Positions 46,176 to 56,040 of a stretch of DNA of 64,000 bases are shown in pieces. This stretch comes from Duncaniella sp. (lineage in GTDB: Bacteria > Bacteroidota > Bacteroidia > Bacteroidales > Muribaculaceae). Every line of letters starts with the position of its first letter. Position 1 is the first letter of the stretch. The DNA lies in NCBI GenBank assembly GCA_023664955.1, contig JAMPEV010000001.1, forward strand, positions 195,799 to 259,798. Direction: 5' to 3'. A program made the translations under genes and the position numbers. The notes beneath the pieces are model-generated. The model worked only from the letters and a program-made list of their open reading frames with translations, searched no databases and was not told the DNA's origin.

Positions 46176-48113
46176 ATGAGCTATCTTAAGTTTGATAAGA
46201 ACCTAATGATTAACTTGGAGCAGTCACTCCCCAAAGAGATGCTTCGAACTAATCAGACCGGAGCATATCATTGCACCACGATAGTAGACTGCAACACCCG
46301 CAAGCAGCACGGCCTGCTCGTGGTGCCGGTGCCCGAGTTAGGCAACTCATGGCATGTCATGCTATCATCGCTCGATGAAACCGTGTATCAGCACGGGGCT
46401 CCGTTCAACCTTGGCCTCCACCGCTATAGCGGCGGTGTAATGAGCCCCAACGGACACAAATACATCCGCGAATTCGACTGTGAAAGCGTGCCCCGCACCA
46501 CTTATCGTGTGGGCGGCGTCATCCTGACAAAGGAGAAGATTTTCATATCACATGAAAACCGCATCCTCATCCGCTATACGCTCGTAGAAGCCCATTCGCC
46601 CACGACTCTCCGTTTCAAGCCGGTGCTCGCTTTCCGTGATGCCAACGAACTTTGTATCGCTAACGATGTGATTAACACTGAAATTCCGGAAATCAACAAC
46701 GGCGTGTCAGCTTGTCTTTACAAAGGCTACCCTACCCTTTACATGCAGTTCAGCCACAAACCGACCTGGACCTACGACCCCCATTGGTATAACGGCTTTG
46801 AATATGTGAAGGACCTGGAGCGAGGCGTTCCCTACACTGAAGACCTTTGGGTGCCGGGCTACTTCGAGCTTCCCATCAAGAAGGGAGAGTCAATCATCTT
46901 TTCGGCAGGACTCAGCGAGGTGTCACCGCGTTCACTTGCCAAAATGTATGAAAAAGAGATAGCACAGCGCACATGCCGCACCTCATTCTTCAACTGCCTG
47001 AAGAACGCCGTAAAACAGTGTTACCTCAACACCCCCGACGGCAATATGTATCTTATATCCGGTTATCCATGGGGTAAGATCCTTGCCCGCAACACTTTCA
47101 TGGCACTTCCAGGAGCGACTATCGCAATCAACCACCGCGAAGACTTCGAGAAAATCGCAGAGACAGCATTGGTTGCCTTCAAGCATTTCATGGACACCGG
47201 CGAACTTGACAGCCGATTAATGGGAATAGACCTGCCTGACATACCTCTATGGGCAATATGGGCTCTCCAGCAATACGCAAAAGCCTACGGCCGTGACGAT
47301 GCACGCGTCCGTTATCTCGAAATTATCAAGGATACCATCGATTATATACTCAACCAGAAGCACCCGTTCCTGCATGTTGACGAAAACAATATGCTCACCA
47401 CCGACGGCACACAGAAGCCGATGTCGTGGATGAACGCATCATTAGGCGGACGCCCCGTGGTGGCTCGCTCCGGTTATCTTGTCGAGTTCAACGCACTTTG
47501 GTACAATGCTCTCATCTTCGCATCTCGTCTCACCGAAGGCACTCCTGATGAAGAGAAATATAAAGCGTTGGCCGAGAAGATGGCTCAGCCTTTCATTTCC
47601 ATGTTCCTCAACGATTACGGCTACCTATACGACTATGTCAACGGCACTTATGCCGACCCGTCAGTACGCCCCAACATGGCTATCGCGATAGGTCTTGACT
47701 ACTCGCCACTCGATCGCCGCCAGCGCAAACGCGTGCTCGACATTGTTACACGCGAATTACTAACCCCGAAGGGATTGCGCACACTCTCACCGAAGAGCTA
47801 CGGCTACCGTCCCAGCTATCTCGGCTCACCGGAGGAACGAGAAATGGCACTCCACAACGGGCCGGCACGTCCCTGGCTCATGGGCTTCTATAGCGATGCC
47901 TACCTTAAGGTGTTCGGCATGAGCGGCGTTAGCTACATCGACCGTATGCTCATAGGCTTCGAGGACGAAATGACCCAGGGTTGTATAGGCTCGCTTTCAC
48001 AGCTCTATGACGCCAACCCGCCTTTCACAGGCCGTGGTGCCATCAGCCATGTAACCAACGTGGCAGAAGTGCTCCGCACTCTTACCACACTCAAAAAATT
48101 CATAATGGACTAA
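46176..48113 (+). CDS. Glycogen debranching enzyme (amylo-alpha-1,6-glucosidase type)
   Basis: 645 residues. The N-terminal GDE domain (about 10-220) starts with LRTNQTGAYHCTTIVDCNTRKQHG; the C-terminal GH133-like (alpha/alpha)6 barrel holds GYPWGKILARNTFMALPG and the late ALHNGPARPWLMGFYSDAYL. It hydrolyses alpha-1,6 branch stubs of glycogen in the cytoplasm. First gene of a conserved Bacteroidota trio with a glycogen-synthase-like glycosyltransferase and a GH57 enzyme, spaced 15 and 54 bp. Confidence 0.92.
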   Translation: MSYLKFDKNLMINLEQSLPKEMLRTNQTGAYHCTTIVDCNTRKQHGLLVVPVPELGNSWHVMLSSLDETVYQHGAPFNLGLHRYSGGVMSPNGHKYIREFDCESVPRTTYRVGGVILTKEKIFISHENRILIRYTLVEAHSPTTLRFKPVLAFRDANELCIANDVINTEIPEINNGVSACLYKGYPTLYMQFSHKPTWTYDPHWYNGFEYVKDLERGVPYTEDLWVPGYFELPIKKGESIIFSAGLSEVSPRSLAKMYEKEIAQRTCRTSFFNCLKNAVKQCYLNTPDGNMYLISGYPWGKILARNTFMALPGATIAINHREDFEKIAETALVAFKHFMDTGELDSRLMGIDLPDIPLWAIWALQQYAKAYGRDDARVRYLEIIKDTIDYILNQKHPFLHVDENNMLTTDGTQKPMSWMNASLGGRPVVARSGYLVEFNALWYNALIFASRLTEGTPDEEKYKALAEKMAQPFISMFLNDYGYLYDYVNGTYADPSVRPNMAIAIGLDYSPLDRRQRKRVLDIVTRELLTPKGLRTLSPKSYGYRPSYLGSPEEREMALHNGPARPWLMGFYSDAYLKVFGMSGVSYIDRMLIGFEDEMTQGCIGSLSQLYDANPPFTGRGAISHVTNVAEVLRTLTTLKKFIMD

Positions 48114-48128
48114 TATCTTCACACACCC

Positions 48129-49388
48129 ATGAAAGCATTAATGTTCGGGTGGGAATTCCCCCCTCACATCCTCGGCGGTCTGGGCACTGCCAGCTACGGT
48201 CTCACAAAGGGCATGTGGGAGTGTGGCGATATGGATATAACTTTTGTAATCCCTAAGCCATTCGGCGATGAGGAGAAGCACTTCGCCAACATCATCGGCA
48301 TGTCGCAGGTGCCCATCGCTTGGCGTGACGTAAGCCGCGACTATGTGGAGCAGCGTATCGGCAATGTGATGAATCCCGACTTGTACTTCAAGCTCCGCGA
48401 TCACATCTATGCCGACTTTAATTACATGCGCACCAACGATTTGGGATGCCTTGAATTCTCAGGCCGTTATCCCGACAACCTCGTTGAAGAAATCAACAAC
48501 TACTCCATTTGCGCCGGTGTAGTGGCTCGCACTATTGACTTTGACATCATCCACTCCCACGACTGGCTCACCTACCCGGCAGGCATACATGCCAAGCAGG
48601 TTTCCGGCAAGCCCCTCGTAATCCACGTACATGCCACCGAGTTCGACCGTTCACGAGGGAAGCCTAATCCCACAGTGTTTGGTATCGAGAAAGATGGCAT
48701 GAATAACGCTGACCATATTATCTGTGTGTCTAACCTCACCCGCGACACTGTAATCAACAATTACGGTATCGACCCGGCCAAGGTAACTACCGTACACAAT
48801 GCAGTGACACCTTTGACCCCTGAACAGCTCAACGTACCCGAGCACAAGTCTAAGGACAAAGTTGTGACATTCCTCGGACGTATCACCATGCAGAAAGGTC
48901 CGGAATACTTTGTCGAAGCAGCCGCTAAGGTATTGAAAAACAACCCAAACGTGCGTTTCGTGATGGCAGGTAGCGGTGATATGATGGATAAGATGATCAT
49001 GCTTGCCGCCGAGCGCGGAATCGCTGACCGTTTCCACTTCCCGGGATTCCAACGCGGCAATCAGGTGTACGAAATGCTCAAGGCATCAGATGTTTACATC
49101 ATGCCGTCAGTATCAGAACCATTCGGCATTTCGCCTTTGGAAGCGATGCAGATGGGCGTTCCATCAATCATCTCGAAACAGAGCGGCTGCGCCGAAATTC
49201 TCACTAATGTAATCAAGACTGACTATTGGGACATCGATGCGATGGCCGATGCCATCCACTCAATCGTGACTTACCCAGCTATGTACCAGCAGCTCCGTGA
49301 GGACGGTCTTGCCGAGGTTAACCAAATTACTTGGGACAAGGCCGGACAAAAAGTGATAGATATTTACAACAAAGTATTAAATCGATAA
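48129..49388 (+). CDS. GT4/GT5-like glycosyltransferase, glycogen synthase-like
   Basis: 419 residues, GT-B fold. N-terminal MLFGWEFPPHILGGLGTASYG-type opening (read MKALMFGWEFPPHILGGLG), HSHDWLTYPAGIHAK in the acceptor half, and FLGRITMQKGPEYFVEAA with PSVSEPFGISPLEAMQMG in the nucleotide-sugar half; the EPFGISPLE Glu is the usual donor-site residue. Between the debranching enzyme and GH57 it most likely builds the alpha-1,4 chain of glycogen. The donor (ADP- or UDP-glucose) is not evident. Confidence 0.92.
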   Translation: MKALMFGWEFPPHILGGLGTASYGLTKGMWECGDMDITFVIPKPFGDEEKHFANIIGMSQVPIAWRDVSRDYVEQRIGNVMNPDLYFKLRDHIYADFNYMRTNDLGCLEFSGRYPDNLVEEINNYSICAGVVARTIDFDIIHSHDWLTYPAGIHAKQVSGKPLVIHVHATEFDRSRGKPNPTVFGIEKDGMNNADHIICVSNLTRDTVINNYGIDPAKVTTVHNAVTPLTPEQLNVPEHKSKDKVVTFLGRITMQKGPEYFVEAAAKVLKNNPNVRFVMAGSGDMMDKMIMLAAERGIADRFHFPGFQRGNQVYEMLKASDVYIMPSVSEPFGISPLEAMQMGVPSIISKQSGCAEILTNVIKTDYWDIDAMADAIHSIVTYPAMYQQLREDGLAEVNQITWDKAGQKVIDIYNKVLNR

Positions 49389-49442
49389 CAAATGTTTTGA
49401 GCTGTAACGACTCAAAACTCACATCTCAAAACTAATAAGAAC

Positions 49443-50915
49443 ATGAAAGCAATTTGTTTCTACTTTCAGATTCATCAACCATTCCGTCTGAAAAGATATC
49501 GCTTCTTCGACATAGGTAATGACCATTATTACTACGACGACTTTGCCAACGATGACATCGTAACACGTATCGCACAGCGCAGCTACATTCCCGCAGCTGA
49601 AAGCCTTCTGAAAATGATTCAGGATTCAAAGGGCAAATTCAAATGTGCACTTTCAATCACGGGCACCGCTCTTGAACAGTTTGAGCAGTACGTCCCTGAA
49701 TTCATCGACCTCCTTAAAAAGCTCGCCGAAACAGGATGCGTGGAATTCCTCGCTGAGACCTACGCTCACTCACTGTCCTCTCTTGCTGATCCCGAAGAAT
49801 TCGCCAACCAAGTGAAAGTCCATGATGAGAAAATCAAGGAACTTTTTGGTGTGCAACCTAAAGTGTTCCGTAACACCGAGTTAATTTACAGCGATGAAAT
49901 CGCTCCCCAGATCCTCGCCATGGGTTATAAGGGCGTTATTACCGAAGGTGCCAAGCATATTCTTGGCTGGAAGTCACCGAACTACGTGTATAGCGCAGCA
50001 TCAGCACCCAAGTTGAAGATTCTTCTCAAGAATGATAAATTCAGCGATGACATCTCTGATCGTTTCAGCAACACTTCATGGGACGAATATCCCTTGACCG
50101 CCGACAAGTATATCGACTGGATTGCTAATACACCTGCCGATGAGCAGATTATCAACCTGTTCATGAATCTTGAAGTGTTTGGCGACTTCCAGCCCCGCGA
50201 GACTGGTATCTTCCAATTCCTTGAAGCACTTCCCCGCTTCGCCGAGGAACGTGGCATCGAATTCTGGACACCCACCACAGCAGTAACCAAACTCAAACCG
50301 GTGGCAGAGCTCGAAGTCCTCCATCCTATTTCATGGGCAGATGAGGCACGCGACACCTCCGCATGGCTTGGTAACAAGCTCCAGAATGAAGCGTTCAACA
50401 AGCTTTACTCCGTAAGCGAGCGTGTGCGTCTTTGCGAAGATCGACGTTTGAAGCAGGATTGGTACTATCTCCAGGCTGCTGACCATTTCTTCTACATGTC
50501 AACCAAGAACATGCATGACGGCTCTGTTCATTCACAGTTCTCACCTTACGATACTCCGTTTGACGCATTCACAAACTACATGAACGTCCTTGCCGACTTC
50601 ATCGTACGTGTCGAGGAACAGTACCCAATGTCAATTGACAATGAAGAACTTAGCTCACTTCTCACCACAATCCGCAATCAGGAACGTGAAATCGAAGCTC
50701 TAAACAAGGAAGCTGAATCAATGCGAAAGAACATTGAGCACTTCAACGAGGAACATCTCCTCCGCGAAAAGGCCGATGCTCCGGCTGAGGATGAGAAACC
50801 GGCTAAGAAGCCAGCTGCGAAAAAAGAAAAAGCCCCGGCTAAAAAAGCCCCAAAGCCAGCAGCCAAGAAGACCACCAAGAAAGCTGAAAAGACCGCAAAA
50901 GCTGAAAAGGAATAA
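49443..50915 (+). CDS. GH57 alpha-glucan enzyme with Lys/Ala/Pro-rich tail
   Basis: 490 residues. The GH57 motifs are FYFQIHQPFRLKRYRFF at the start, KCALSITGTALEQ, FRNTELIYSDEIAP whose Glu is the expected nucleophile, and NLEVFGDFQPRET. The catalytic part ends near residue 400; a helical EEAL-type stretch (NQEREIEALNKEAESMRK) leads to a ~45-residue tail of Lys, Ala and Pro (KPAAKKEKAPAKK repeats) resembling histone H1 tails. GH57 enzymes act as alpha-amylase, branching enzyme or 4-alpha-glucanotransferase. The tail is not needed for the fold and may bind a polyanion or glycogen-ribosome particles; that is speculation. Confidence 0.9.
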   Translation: MKAICFYFQIHQPFRLKRYRFFDIGNDHYYYDDFANDDIVTRIAQRSYIPAAESLLKMIQDSKGKFKCALSITGTALEQFEQYVPEFIDLLKKLAETGCVEFLAETYAHSLSSLADPEEFANQVKVHDEKIKELFGVQPKVFRNTELIYSDEIAPQILAMGYKGVITEGAKHILGWKSPNYVYSAASAPKLKILLKNDKFSDDISDRFSNTSWDEYPLTADKYIDWIANTPADEQIINLFMNLEVFGDFQPRETGIFQFLEALPRFAEERGIEFWTPTTAVTKLKPVAELEVLHPISWADEARDTSAWLGNKLQNEAFNKLYSVSERVRLCEDRRLKQDWYYLQAADHFFYMSTKNMHDGSVHSQFSPYDTPFDAFTNYMNVLADFIVRVEEQYPMSIDNEELSSLLTTIRNQEREIEALNKEAESMRKNIEHFNEEHLLREKADAPAEDEKPAKKPAAKKEKAPAKKAPKPAAKKTTKKAEKTAKAEKE

Positions 50916-50978
50916 TTCTTCTTAATGTAAAATAAACAAAGTGTCTGATTATTGTCGACTTTAACTCCGGCACTGATT

Positions 50979-51021
50979 TTCACCCACTCTAAGTAATTCG
51001 GAGTGGGTGAACTTTTATTTT
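50979..51021 (+). terminator. Terminator of the glycogen operon
   Basis: TTCACCCACTC / GAGTGGGTGAA perfect 11-bp stem with an 11-nt loop, followed by CTTTTATTTT. Confidence 0.88.
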
Positions 51022-51102
51022 CACAAAACCACCGCAATAGGTGAACTTCCTTTTGGTTTTGATACTAATCGTTATTAATTATGATATGCACAAAAATGAC
51101 CA

Positions 51103-51137
51103 ATGCGACACAAGGTTCTCTCAACCTGATGTCGCAT
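51103..51137. repeat. Hairpin in the gap before the HdeD-like gene
   Basis: ATGCGACA / TGTCGCAT (51103-51110 and 51130-51137) with an inner GGTT/AACC pair. No T-run on either side. It lies in 51022-51309, which otherwise has no gene or promoter I can support. Confidence 0.45.
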
Positions 51138-51309
51138 CGTTTAACAATAGCATTTTGAAATCTTTATATTAGATTACCTAACCTACTTGTTGAAGTCGTT
51201 TATTTCGTATAATTATCTGTATGCAAAATTAGTAATTAACATACGCTCACACCATACCTAAAAATAAGTATTTTTCGGTAACAAAGTGTGAAATTATAAT
51301 CGAATCAGA

Positions 51310-51894
51310 TTATTCCTTCGTCCTTTCTGCTATTTCCTCTGATTTCGGAAGAGCTTCGTCTTTACGACTACTTGGATGTGTGGCCACCCATTCCATTAAT
51401 GAACTTACGGCTGCGCATACAAATGAGATTCCGGTAATCAGAAGCACTAGGTTATTGACAGTGCGAACGCTTGTAAACATTATTATAATACCTGTCACTA
51501 TAAGTAACACCGGGATGATATAATAATAGAACGGGAGTACAAACGGTCGTGACAACCACGCCACGAAGCAAAGATGATATGCTCCTATGATTATCAAGAG
51601 AATACCGAAAATCGATACCATTATCCCTGCGAAAGTCTGAGGCATAGCGCACATCAAAACCCCTAAGGCTATGGCTCCTAAGCCGGCCAACACCGAGGTG
51701 GCGCTTTTACGCTCCTTGTTCAAAGCTCCTGATAAAACTGAGAACACGCCCGGTATGATAAACATCACACCAATCATTATCACAATCCACTCCATTATGT
51801 TCAAGCGATTGTGCATCACAATCATCGCGATTCCTGCGATGCCGACTATAAGAGAGGTGAAGAGATCAGCTCTTCCATTTGTGCTACTACTCAT
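51310..51894 (-). CDS. HdeD-family (DUF308) membrane protein
   Basis: About 194 residues from the ATG at 51894 (MSSSTNGRADLF); an upstream in-frame ATG at 51957 gives a basic extension with no conservation. Six hydrophobic helices in three pairs, each with a Gly-rich LxG(V/I) pattern such as GVMFIIPGVFSVLSGAL and GLGAIALGVLMCAMP, the DUF308 repeat. E. coli HdeD aids acid resistance at high cell density. The C-terminal tail is charged and cytoplasmic. Confidence 0.88.
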   Translation of the reverse strand: MSSSTNGRADLFTSLIVGIAGIAMIVMHNRLNIMEWIVIMIGVMFIIPGVFSVLSGALNKERKSATSVLAGLGAIALGVLMCAMPQTFAGIMVSIFGILLIIIGAYHLCFVAWLSRPFVLPFYYYIIPVLLIVTGIIIMFTSVRTVNNLVLLITGISFVCAAVSSLMEWVATHPSSRKDEALPKSEEIAERTKE

Positions 51895-52053
51895 AAATAT
51901 ATGTGTTTTAAGTTGATTACGAGATATTTTTCCGGACACTGATATTCTGATTCTCATATGAAAATCAAAATATATCCCTTTCTATTTTATACACTTTTGA
52001 TTGATAAAAGTTCACCCAAAATATGATGTTATTGCATCATCCTTGACTGATGT

Positions 52054-53097
52054 TCACAGCGTGTAAAGCGGGCTAACGTTGAATCGTGACAAGGCCACCA
52101 AATGAACCTGCGGTTTTAAATCATCCGGTATATCAGCAAGCGTTACCCTACCGTCGCCCAAACGTTTCACACCAATGCTTTTAAGTGCCTCACTTACAGT
52201 TTCAATGGCTTTTTCGGGTGTGTTATTGTCGTGACTTAGGTGACAGAGGTAAATATTTCTTATTTCAGGACGATAAATTTGGGCGAGATATTTTGCAGTG
52301 TCAGCATTATCCATGTGTCCATTGTTAGCTGAAATCCTGGACTTTAGATATTCAGGATACTTGCCTTCTCGAAGCATCGAAGCATCATAATTGGCCTCCA
52401 GGACTATGTATTCAGCTTGACGCATATAATAGTCTACACGTTCGCTAACACAACCCAAATCAGTGGCTATCGCAAAATGGTGAGTACCATGCGTAACAAA
52501 AAAGCCGGCATTGTCAGCTCCATCGTGCATCACATCAAAAGCGGTAATCTCAAAATTTCCAATCTTGAACGGAAATTCCTTATATATCGCTTGATGATAA
52601 TCCTTTATACGGCGTGACACACTGTGACGTCTAAGTAAACCGTTAAAGGCCTTTGGAGTGCAATAGATTTTAATATGCTTGAACAAACGCACTATGTTAT
52701 ATACATATCTCACATGGTCGCCATGGTCATGTGTTAGGCAAATACCCTTAATCGAATTCATTGAAATACCATTGGTCTTCAACGACTCAACCACCTTTTT
52801 AGTTTCGACTCCGGCATCAATAAGGAATCCACACTGACGGTCACCAATATACGAACAGTTCCCACTACTACCGCTCCCGAAACTCATAAAGAAAATATGA
52901 TCGGTAGGGGTCATCGGCGGGAGTTCATCAATAACGTTTGCGGACTCTCTCTCAGCTTTCAGTTTCTTAACAATTCCTTCCATTTTTTTGGCAGGAATCA
53001 TCTCGAAATCCCCGTCAAGTCGTTCTTGAAAGTCATCAAGATCGTCAAAAAGGCCGGGGGCATCGTAGCGAATATTTCTTTTTCGTGATTTTGCCAT
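52054..53097 (-). CDS. MBL-fold metallohydrolase (YycJ/WalJ-like) with N-terminal extension
   Basis: 347 residues. From about residue 70 it reads FFMSFGSGSSGNCSYIG and LTHDHGDHVRYV, the HxHxDH metal site of YycJ-type beta-lactamase-fold hydrolases, then VMHDGADNAGF and HLSHDNNTPEKA near the end. The first ~65 residues are charged (RKRNIRYD, LDDFQERLDGDFEMIPAKK) and look like an added helical arm not found in the usual ~265-residue family. Relatives are 5'-3' exonucleases involved in DNA repair or cell-wall signalling in Firmicutes. Substrate unknown. Confidence 0.88.
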   Translation of the reverse strand: MAKSRKRNIRYDAPGLFDDLDDFQERLDGDFEMIPAKKMEGIVKKLKAERESANVIDELPPMTPTDHIFFMSFGSGSSGNCSYIGDRQCGFLIDAGVETKKVVESLKTNGISMNSIKGICLTHDHGDHVRYVYNIVRLFKHIKIYCTPKAFNGLLRRHSVSRRIKDYHQAIYKEFPFKIGNFEITAFDVMHDGADNAGFFVTHGTHHFAIATDLGCVSERVDYYMRQAEYIVLEANYDASMLREGKYPEYLKSRISANNGHMDNADTAKYLAQIYRPEIRNIYLCHLSHDNNTPEKAIETVSEALKSIGVKRLGDGRVTLADIPDDLKPQVHLVALSRFNVSPLYTL

Positions 53098-53151
53098 AAA
53101 ATTTTACAGTAGGAAGAATAATATAGAAATTAGCCAAATAAATGCGATAAA

Positions 53152-53874
53152 TTAGTCGAACAGCAGAAAGATTGAGGGTATTTTATCATAATCGTATTTC
53201 CGCTTCGACCATGCGGATAGCGTAAGGGTGACGATAGACTGAGCCGCACCGGTTATATCAGAGGCGACACAAAGCTTCAGACTTCCCGGGAGTTGCTTAG
53301 TGAGTTCAACTATCAATTTATTGTTGCGATACGGGGTCTCTATAAAAATCTGTGTCTGACGCTCTTGGCGTATACGGCGCTCCATTTCCCGAAGGCGGGT
53401 GGTTCGAGCTTTTGTTTCGTAAGGAAGATATCCAAGGAAAGCAAAACTTTGGCCATTGAACCCCGACCCCATCAAAGAAAGGAGTATACTCGACGGTCCC
53501 ACCAAAGGTGCCACACGGTAGCCGCGGCTTTGAGCCACTGCAACAAGGTCGGCACCCGGATCAGCAATAGCGGGGCATCCTGCCTCTGAAATCACCCCTA
53601 TAGAATATCCCTGCTCCATCGGCGCAAGCATGGCGGGAATATCCTTTAAGTCCGTGTGTTCGTCAAGTGTTACAAAAGTAAGGGAATCAATATCAATCTC
53701 TCGGTCGCAACGCTTCAGAAATCTTCGAGTTGTCCTAACATTCTCAACCACAAAATGCTTCAAGTTGCGGATAATTTCAAGATTACCTGCAGGCAGCACT
53801 TTGTCAACCGGAGCATCGCTCATGGTCGACGGGATGAGATAAAGTGTTGGAATATTTCTTTCTGTCAAGTCCAT
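53152..53874 (-). CDS. RsmI-like SAM-dependent methyltransferase
   Basis: 240 residues with the tetrapyrrole-methylase/RsmI fold: TLYLIPSTMSD at the start, GVISEAGCPAIADPGADLV (SAM loop) and VGPSSILLSLMGSGFNGQ, GYLP. RsmI methylates the 2'-O of C1402 in 16S rRNA. This protein lacks the C-terminal extension of full-length RsmI (about 280) and has an unusual beginning, so it may be the second, shorter Bacteroidota paralogue. Follows sufB by 57 bp on the same strand. Confidence 0.88.
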   Translation of the reverse strand: MDLTERNIPTLYLIPSTMSDAPVDKVLPAGNLEIIRNLKHFVVENVRTTRRFLKRCDREIDIDSLTFVTLDEHTDLKDIPAMLAPMEQGYSIGVISEAGCPAIADPGADLVAVAQSRGYRVAPLVGPSSILLSLMGSGFNGQSFAFLGYLPYETKARTTRLREMERRIRQERQTQIFIETPYRNNKLIVELTKQLPGSLKLCVASDITGAAQSIVTLTLSAWSKRKYDYDKIPSIFLLFD

Positions 53875-53931
53875 TACAAGATTGAGATTGGCATATTCTA
53901 ATCAGAATCCGCAAGGTAAGGGTAAATACCT

Positions 53932-55437
53932 TTACCCCACTGATCCTTCGAGTGTTATTTGTAGTAGATTCTGCGCTTCAACGGCAAATTCCATTGGCAG
54001 CTTGTTCATAACCTCCTTGGCATAACCGTTGACAATCAGCGCTATGGCTTCCTCTGTGGGGATACCGCGCTGATTACAGTAGAAGAGCTGGTCCTCCGAA
54101 ATTTTAGAGGTAGTAGCCTCATGCTCCACAATAGCGGTGTCATTAAGTATATCGATGTAGGGGAATGTGTGGGCCCCGCATTTGTCACCCATTAGCAATG
54201 AGTCACACTGTGTGTAATTGCGGCAGCCGTCGGCATTGGGTGCCACCTTCACTAATCCGCGGTAAGAATTTTGAGAATGCCCGGCTGAGATACCCTTCGA
54301 CACGATGGTTGAAGAAGAGTTTCTTCCAAGATGTATCATTTTAGTCCCGGTGTCAGCTTGCTGATAATTCCTTGTGACGGCTACCGAATAAAATTCGCCT
54401 CGCGAGTTCTCTCCTTGCAGCACACACGAAGGATATTTCCATGTGATAGCCGAGCCGGTCTCCACCTGTGTCCATGACAACTTTGAATGGTCGCCACGGC
54501 ATAGACCTCGCTTAGTCACAAAATTATACACACCGCCACGGCCTTCCGCGTCACCGGCATACCAATTCTGGACCGTGGAATACTTCACCTCTGCCCTATC
54601 CTCAACCACAATCTCTACGATAGCGGCATGAAGCTGATTCTCATCGCGCATAGGAGCTGTGCAACCTTCGAGATAACTTACATATGCGTCATCGTCAGCA
54701 ACAATGAGGGTACGTTCGAATTGACCTGTACCGGCAGCATTGATACGAAAATACGTAGACAACTCCATGGGGCAACGTACACCCCTGGGGATATAAACGA
54801 ACGAGCCGTCGGAGAACACAGCGGAGTTGAGCGCGGCAAAGAAATTATCCCGGTATGACACCACTGAACCAAGATACTTCTTCACAAGGTCAGGATAATC
54901 CTTAACCGCCTCGGAAATCGAGCAGAAAATGATACCCTTTTCGGCCAGCTTTTCGCGGTGAGTAGTCTTTACGCTGACAGAATCCATCACAGCATCGACT
55001 GCCATCCCGGCAAGAGCCTTCTGCTCCTGCAAGGGTATGCCAAGACGATTGAAAGTGTCGAGAAGTTCAGGGTCAACCTCGTCAAGGCTTTCAGGACCTT
55101 TCTTCTTCTGCTGTGGCTCTGCATAGTAGCTAATTTCCTGGAAATCTATCAGCGGAATGGTAAGATGCGCCCAATCAGGCATTTTAAGTGTTTCCCAATA
55201 TCTGAAAGCCTTCAGGCGGAACTCCAAAAGCCATTCCGGTTCACCCTTGCGGGCTGAAATCAACCTCACCACATCCTCACTGAGTCCCTTAGGGATAATA
55301 TCGGTAACAATGTCACTTGTAAAGCCATACTTGTATTCCCCTGAGGTGGCACGCGAGATTACCTCCTCGCTGTTTTCCTTCTTTTCACAGGTGCGACGGG
55401 AGGTATTATCCGGTATATTATTATTAGTAACTTCCAT
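53932..55437 (-). CDS. sufB: Fe-S cluster assembly scaffold SufB
   Basis: 501 residues: [23 protein letters not shown], the [21 protein letters not shown] segment in part, and [25 protein letters not shown] followed by [12 protein letters not shown], all SufB core. SufB forms the scaffold with SufC and SufD. Those partners do not follow here: downstream comes the RsmI-like gene and upstream comes cvpA. In many Bacteroidales sufB is followed by sufC, sufD and sufS, so the split order is noted. N-terminal ~35 residues are polar and non-conserved. Confidence 0.93.
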   Translation of the reverse strand: MEVTNNNIPDNTSRRTCEKKENSEEVISRATSGEYKYGFTSDIVTDIIPKGLSEDVVRLISARKGEPEWLLEFRLKAFRYWETLKMPDWAHLTIPLIDFQEISYYAEPQQKKKGPESLDEVDPELLDTFNRLGIPLQEQKALAGMAVDAVMDSVSVKTTHREKLAEKGIIFCSISEAVKDYPDLVKKYLGSVVSYRDNFFAALNSAVFSDGSFVYIPRGVRCPMELSTYFRINAAGTGQFERTLIVADDDAYVSYLEGCTAPMRDENQLHAAIVEIVVEDRAEVKYSTVQNWYAGDAEGRGGVYNFVTKRGLCRGDHSKLSWTQVETGSAITWKYPSCVLQGENSRGEFYSVAVTRNYQQADTGTKMIHLGRNSSSTIVSKGISAGHSQNSYRGLVKVAPNADGCRNYTQCDSLLMGDKCGAHTFPYIDILNDTAIVEHEATTSKISEDQLFYCNQRGIPTEEAIALIVNGYAKEVMNKLPMEFAVEAQNLLQITLEGSVG

Positions 55438-55458
55438 ATTTAATGACTCTTAACGAGA

Positions 55459-55971
55459 TTAGACTGATTCCTGAATTATGCCGAGTATAGCGGGGGCAAG
55501 GTCAGCAATCCACTGCACCGGCTGCCCCGATGCCAAAGTCACCTTCTCTGTGAGGTCACAATCAGGGTCGATGGCCATGTAGAGATTTAGCAACAGGCTC
55601 ACCGGGATAAACCATTTCACAACACTCACGATAGCGCCCCCGATCCTGTCGAGAGGTCCAAGGAGAATGGTGTGGGTAATGAGCTTCAACAACTTCGACA
55701 CCAACACCACGGCATAGTAGGCCACAATGTAAATGCCACAATATGCCAAAATAGTATAAAAGTATGTCAAAGCGTCACTTCCGGTGGCACTATCCGACGG
55801 ACTGGCTGCCGGAGTGATAAACTCCACCACTTGATGACCGAATAATCGGCATGCGATTATACCTATCACGATAGCGGCAAGCGAACCCACTTGGACTATG
55901 AAGCCCTTGCGGAATCCCAGCACCGCGGCCACGATAAAGATAATCAATATAATAACGTCTAATACCGTCAT
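55459..55971 (-). CDS. CvpA family membrane protein
   Basis: 170 residues with four hydrophobic helices. Starts TVLDVIILIIFIVAAVLGFRKGF and has GPLDRIGGAIVSVVKW, the CvpA pattern. CvpA is an inner-membrane protein first linked to colicin V production; in other Bacteria it affects envelope stress. It ends 21 bp before sufB, likely in one transcript. Confidence 0.9.
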   Translation of the reverse strand: MTVLDVIILIIFIVAAVLGFRKGFIVQVGSLAAIVIGIIACRLFGHQVVEFITPAASPSDSATGSDALTYFYTILAYCGIYIVAYYAVVLVSKLLKLITHTILLGPLDRIGGAIVSVVKWFIPVSLLLNLYMAIDPDCDLTEKVTLASGQPVQWIADLAPAILGIIQESV

Positions 55972-56040
55972 ATAGTTAAAGCGATTCAGTAAATGGACTG
56001 ATTAAGCGAACGAAAAAGAGTATCTCTTATGTTTTAATCG

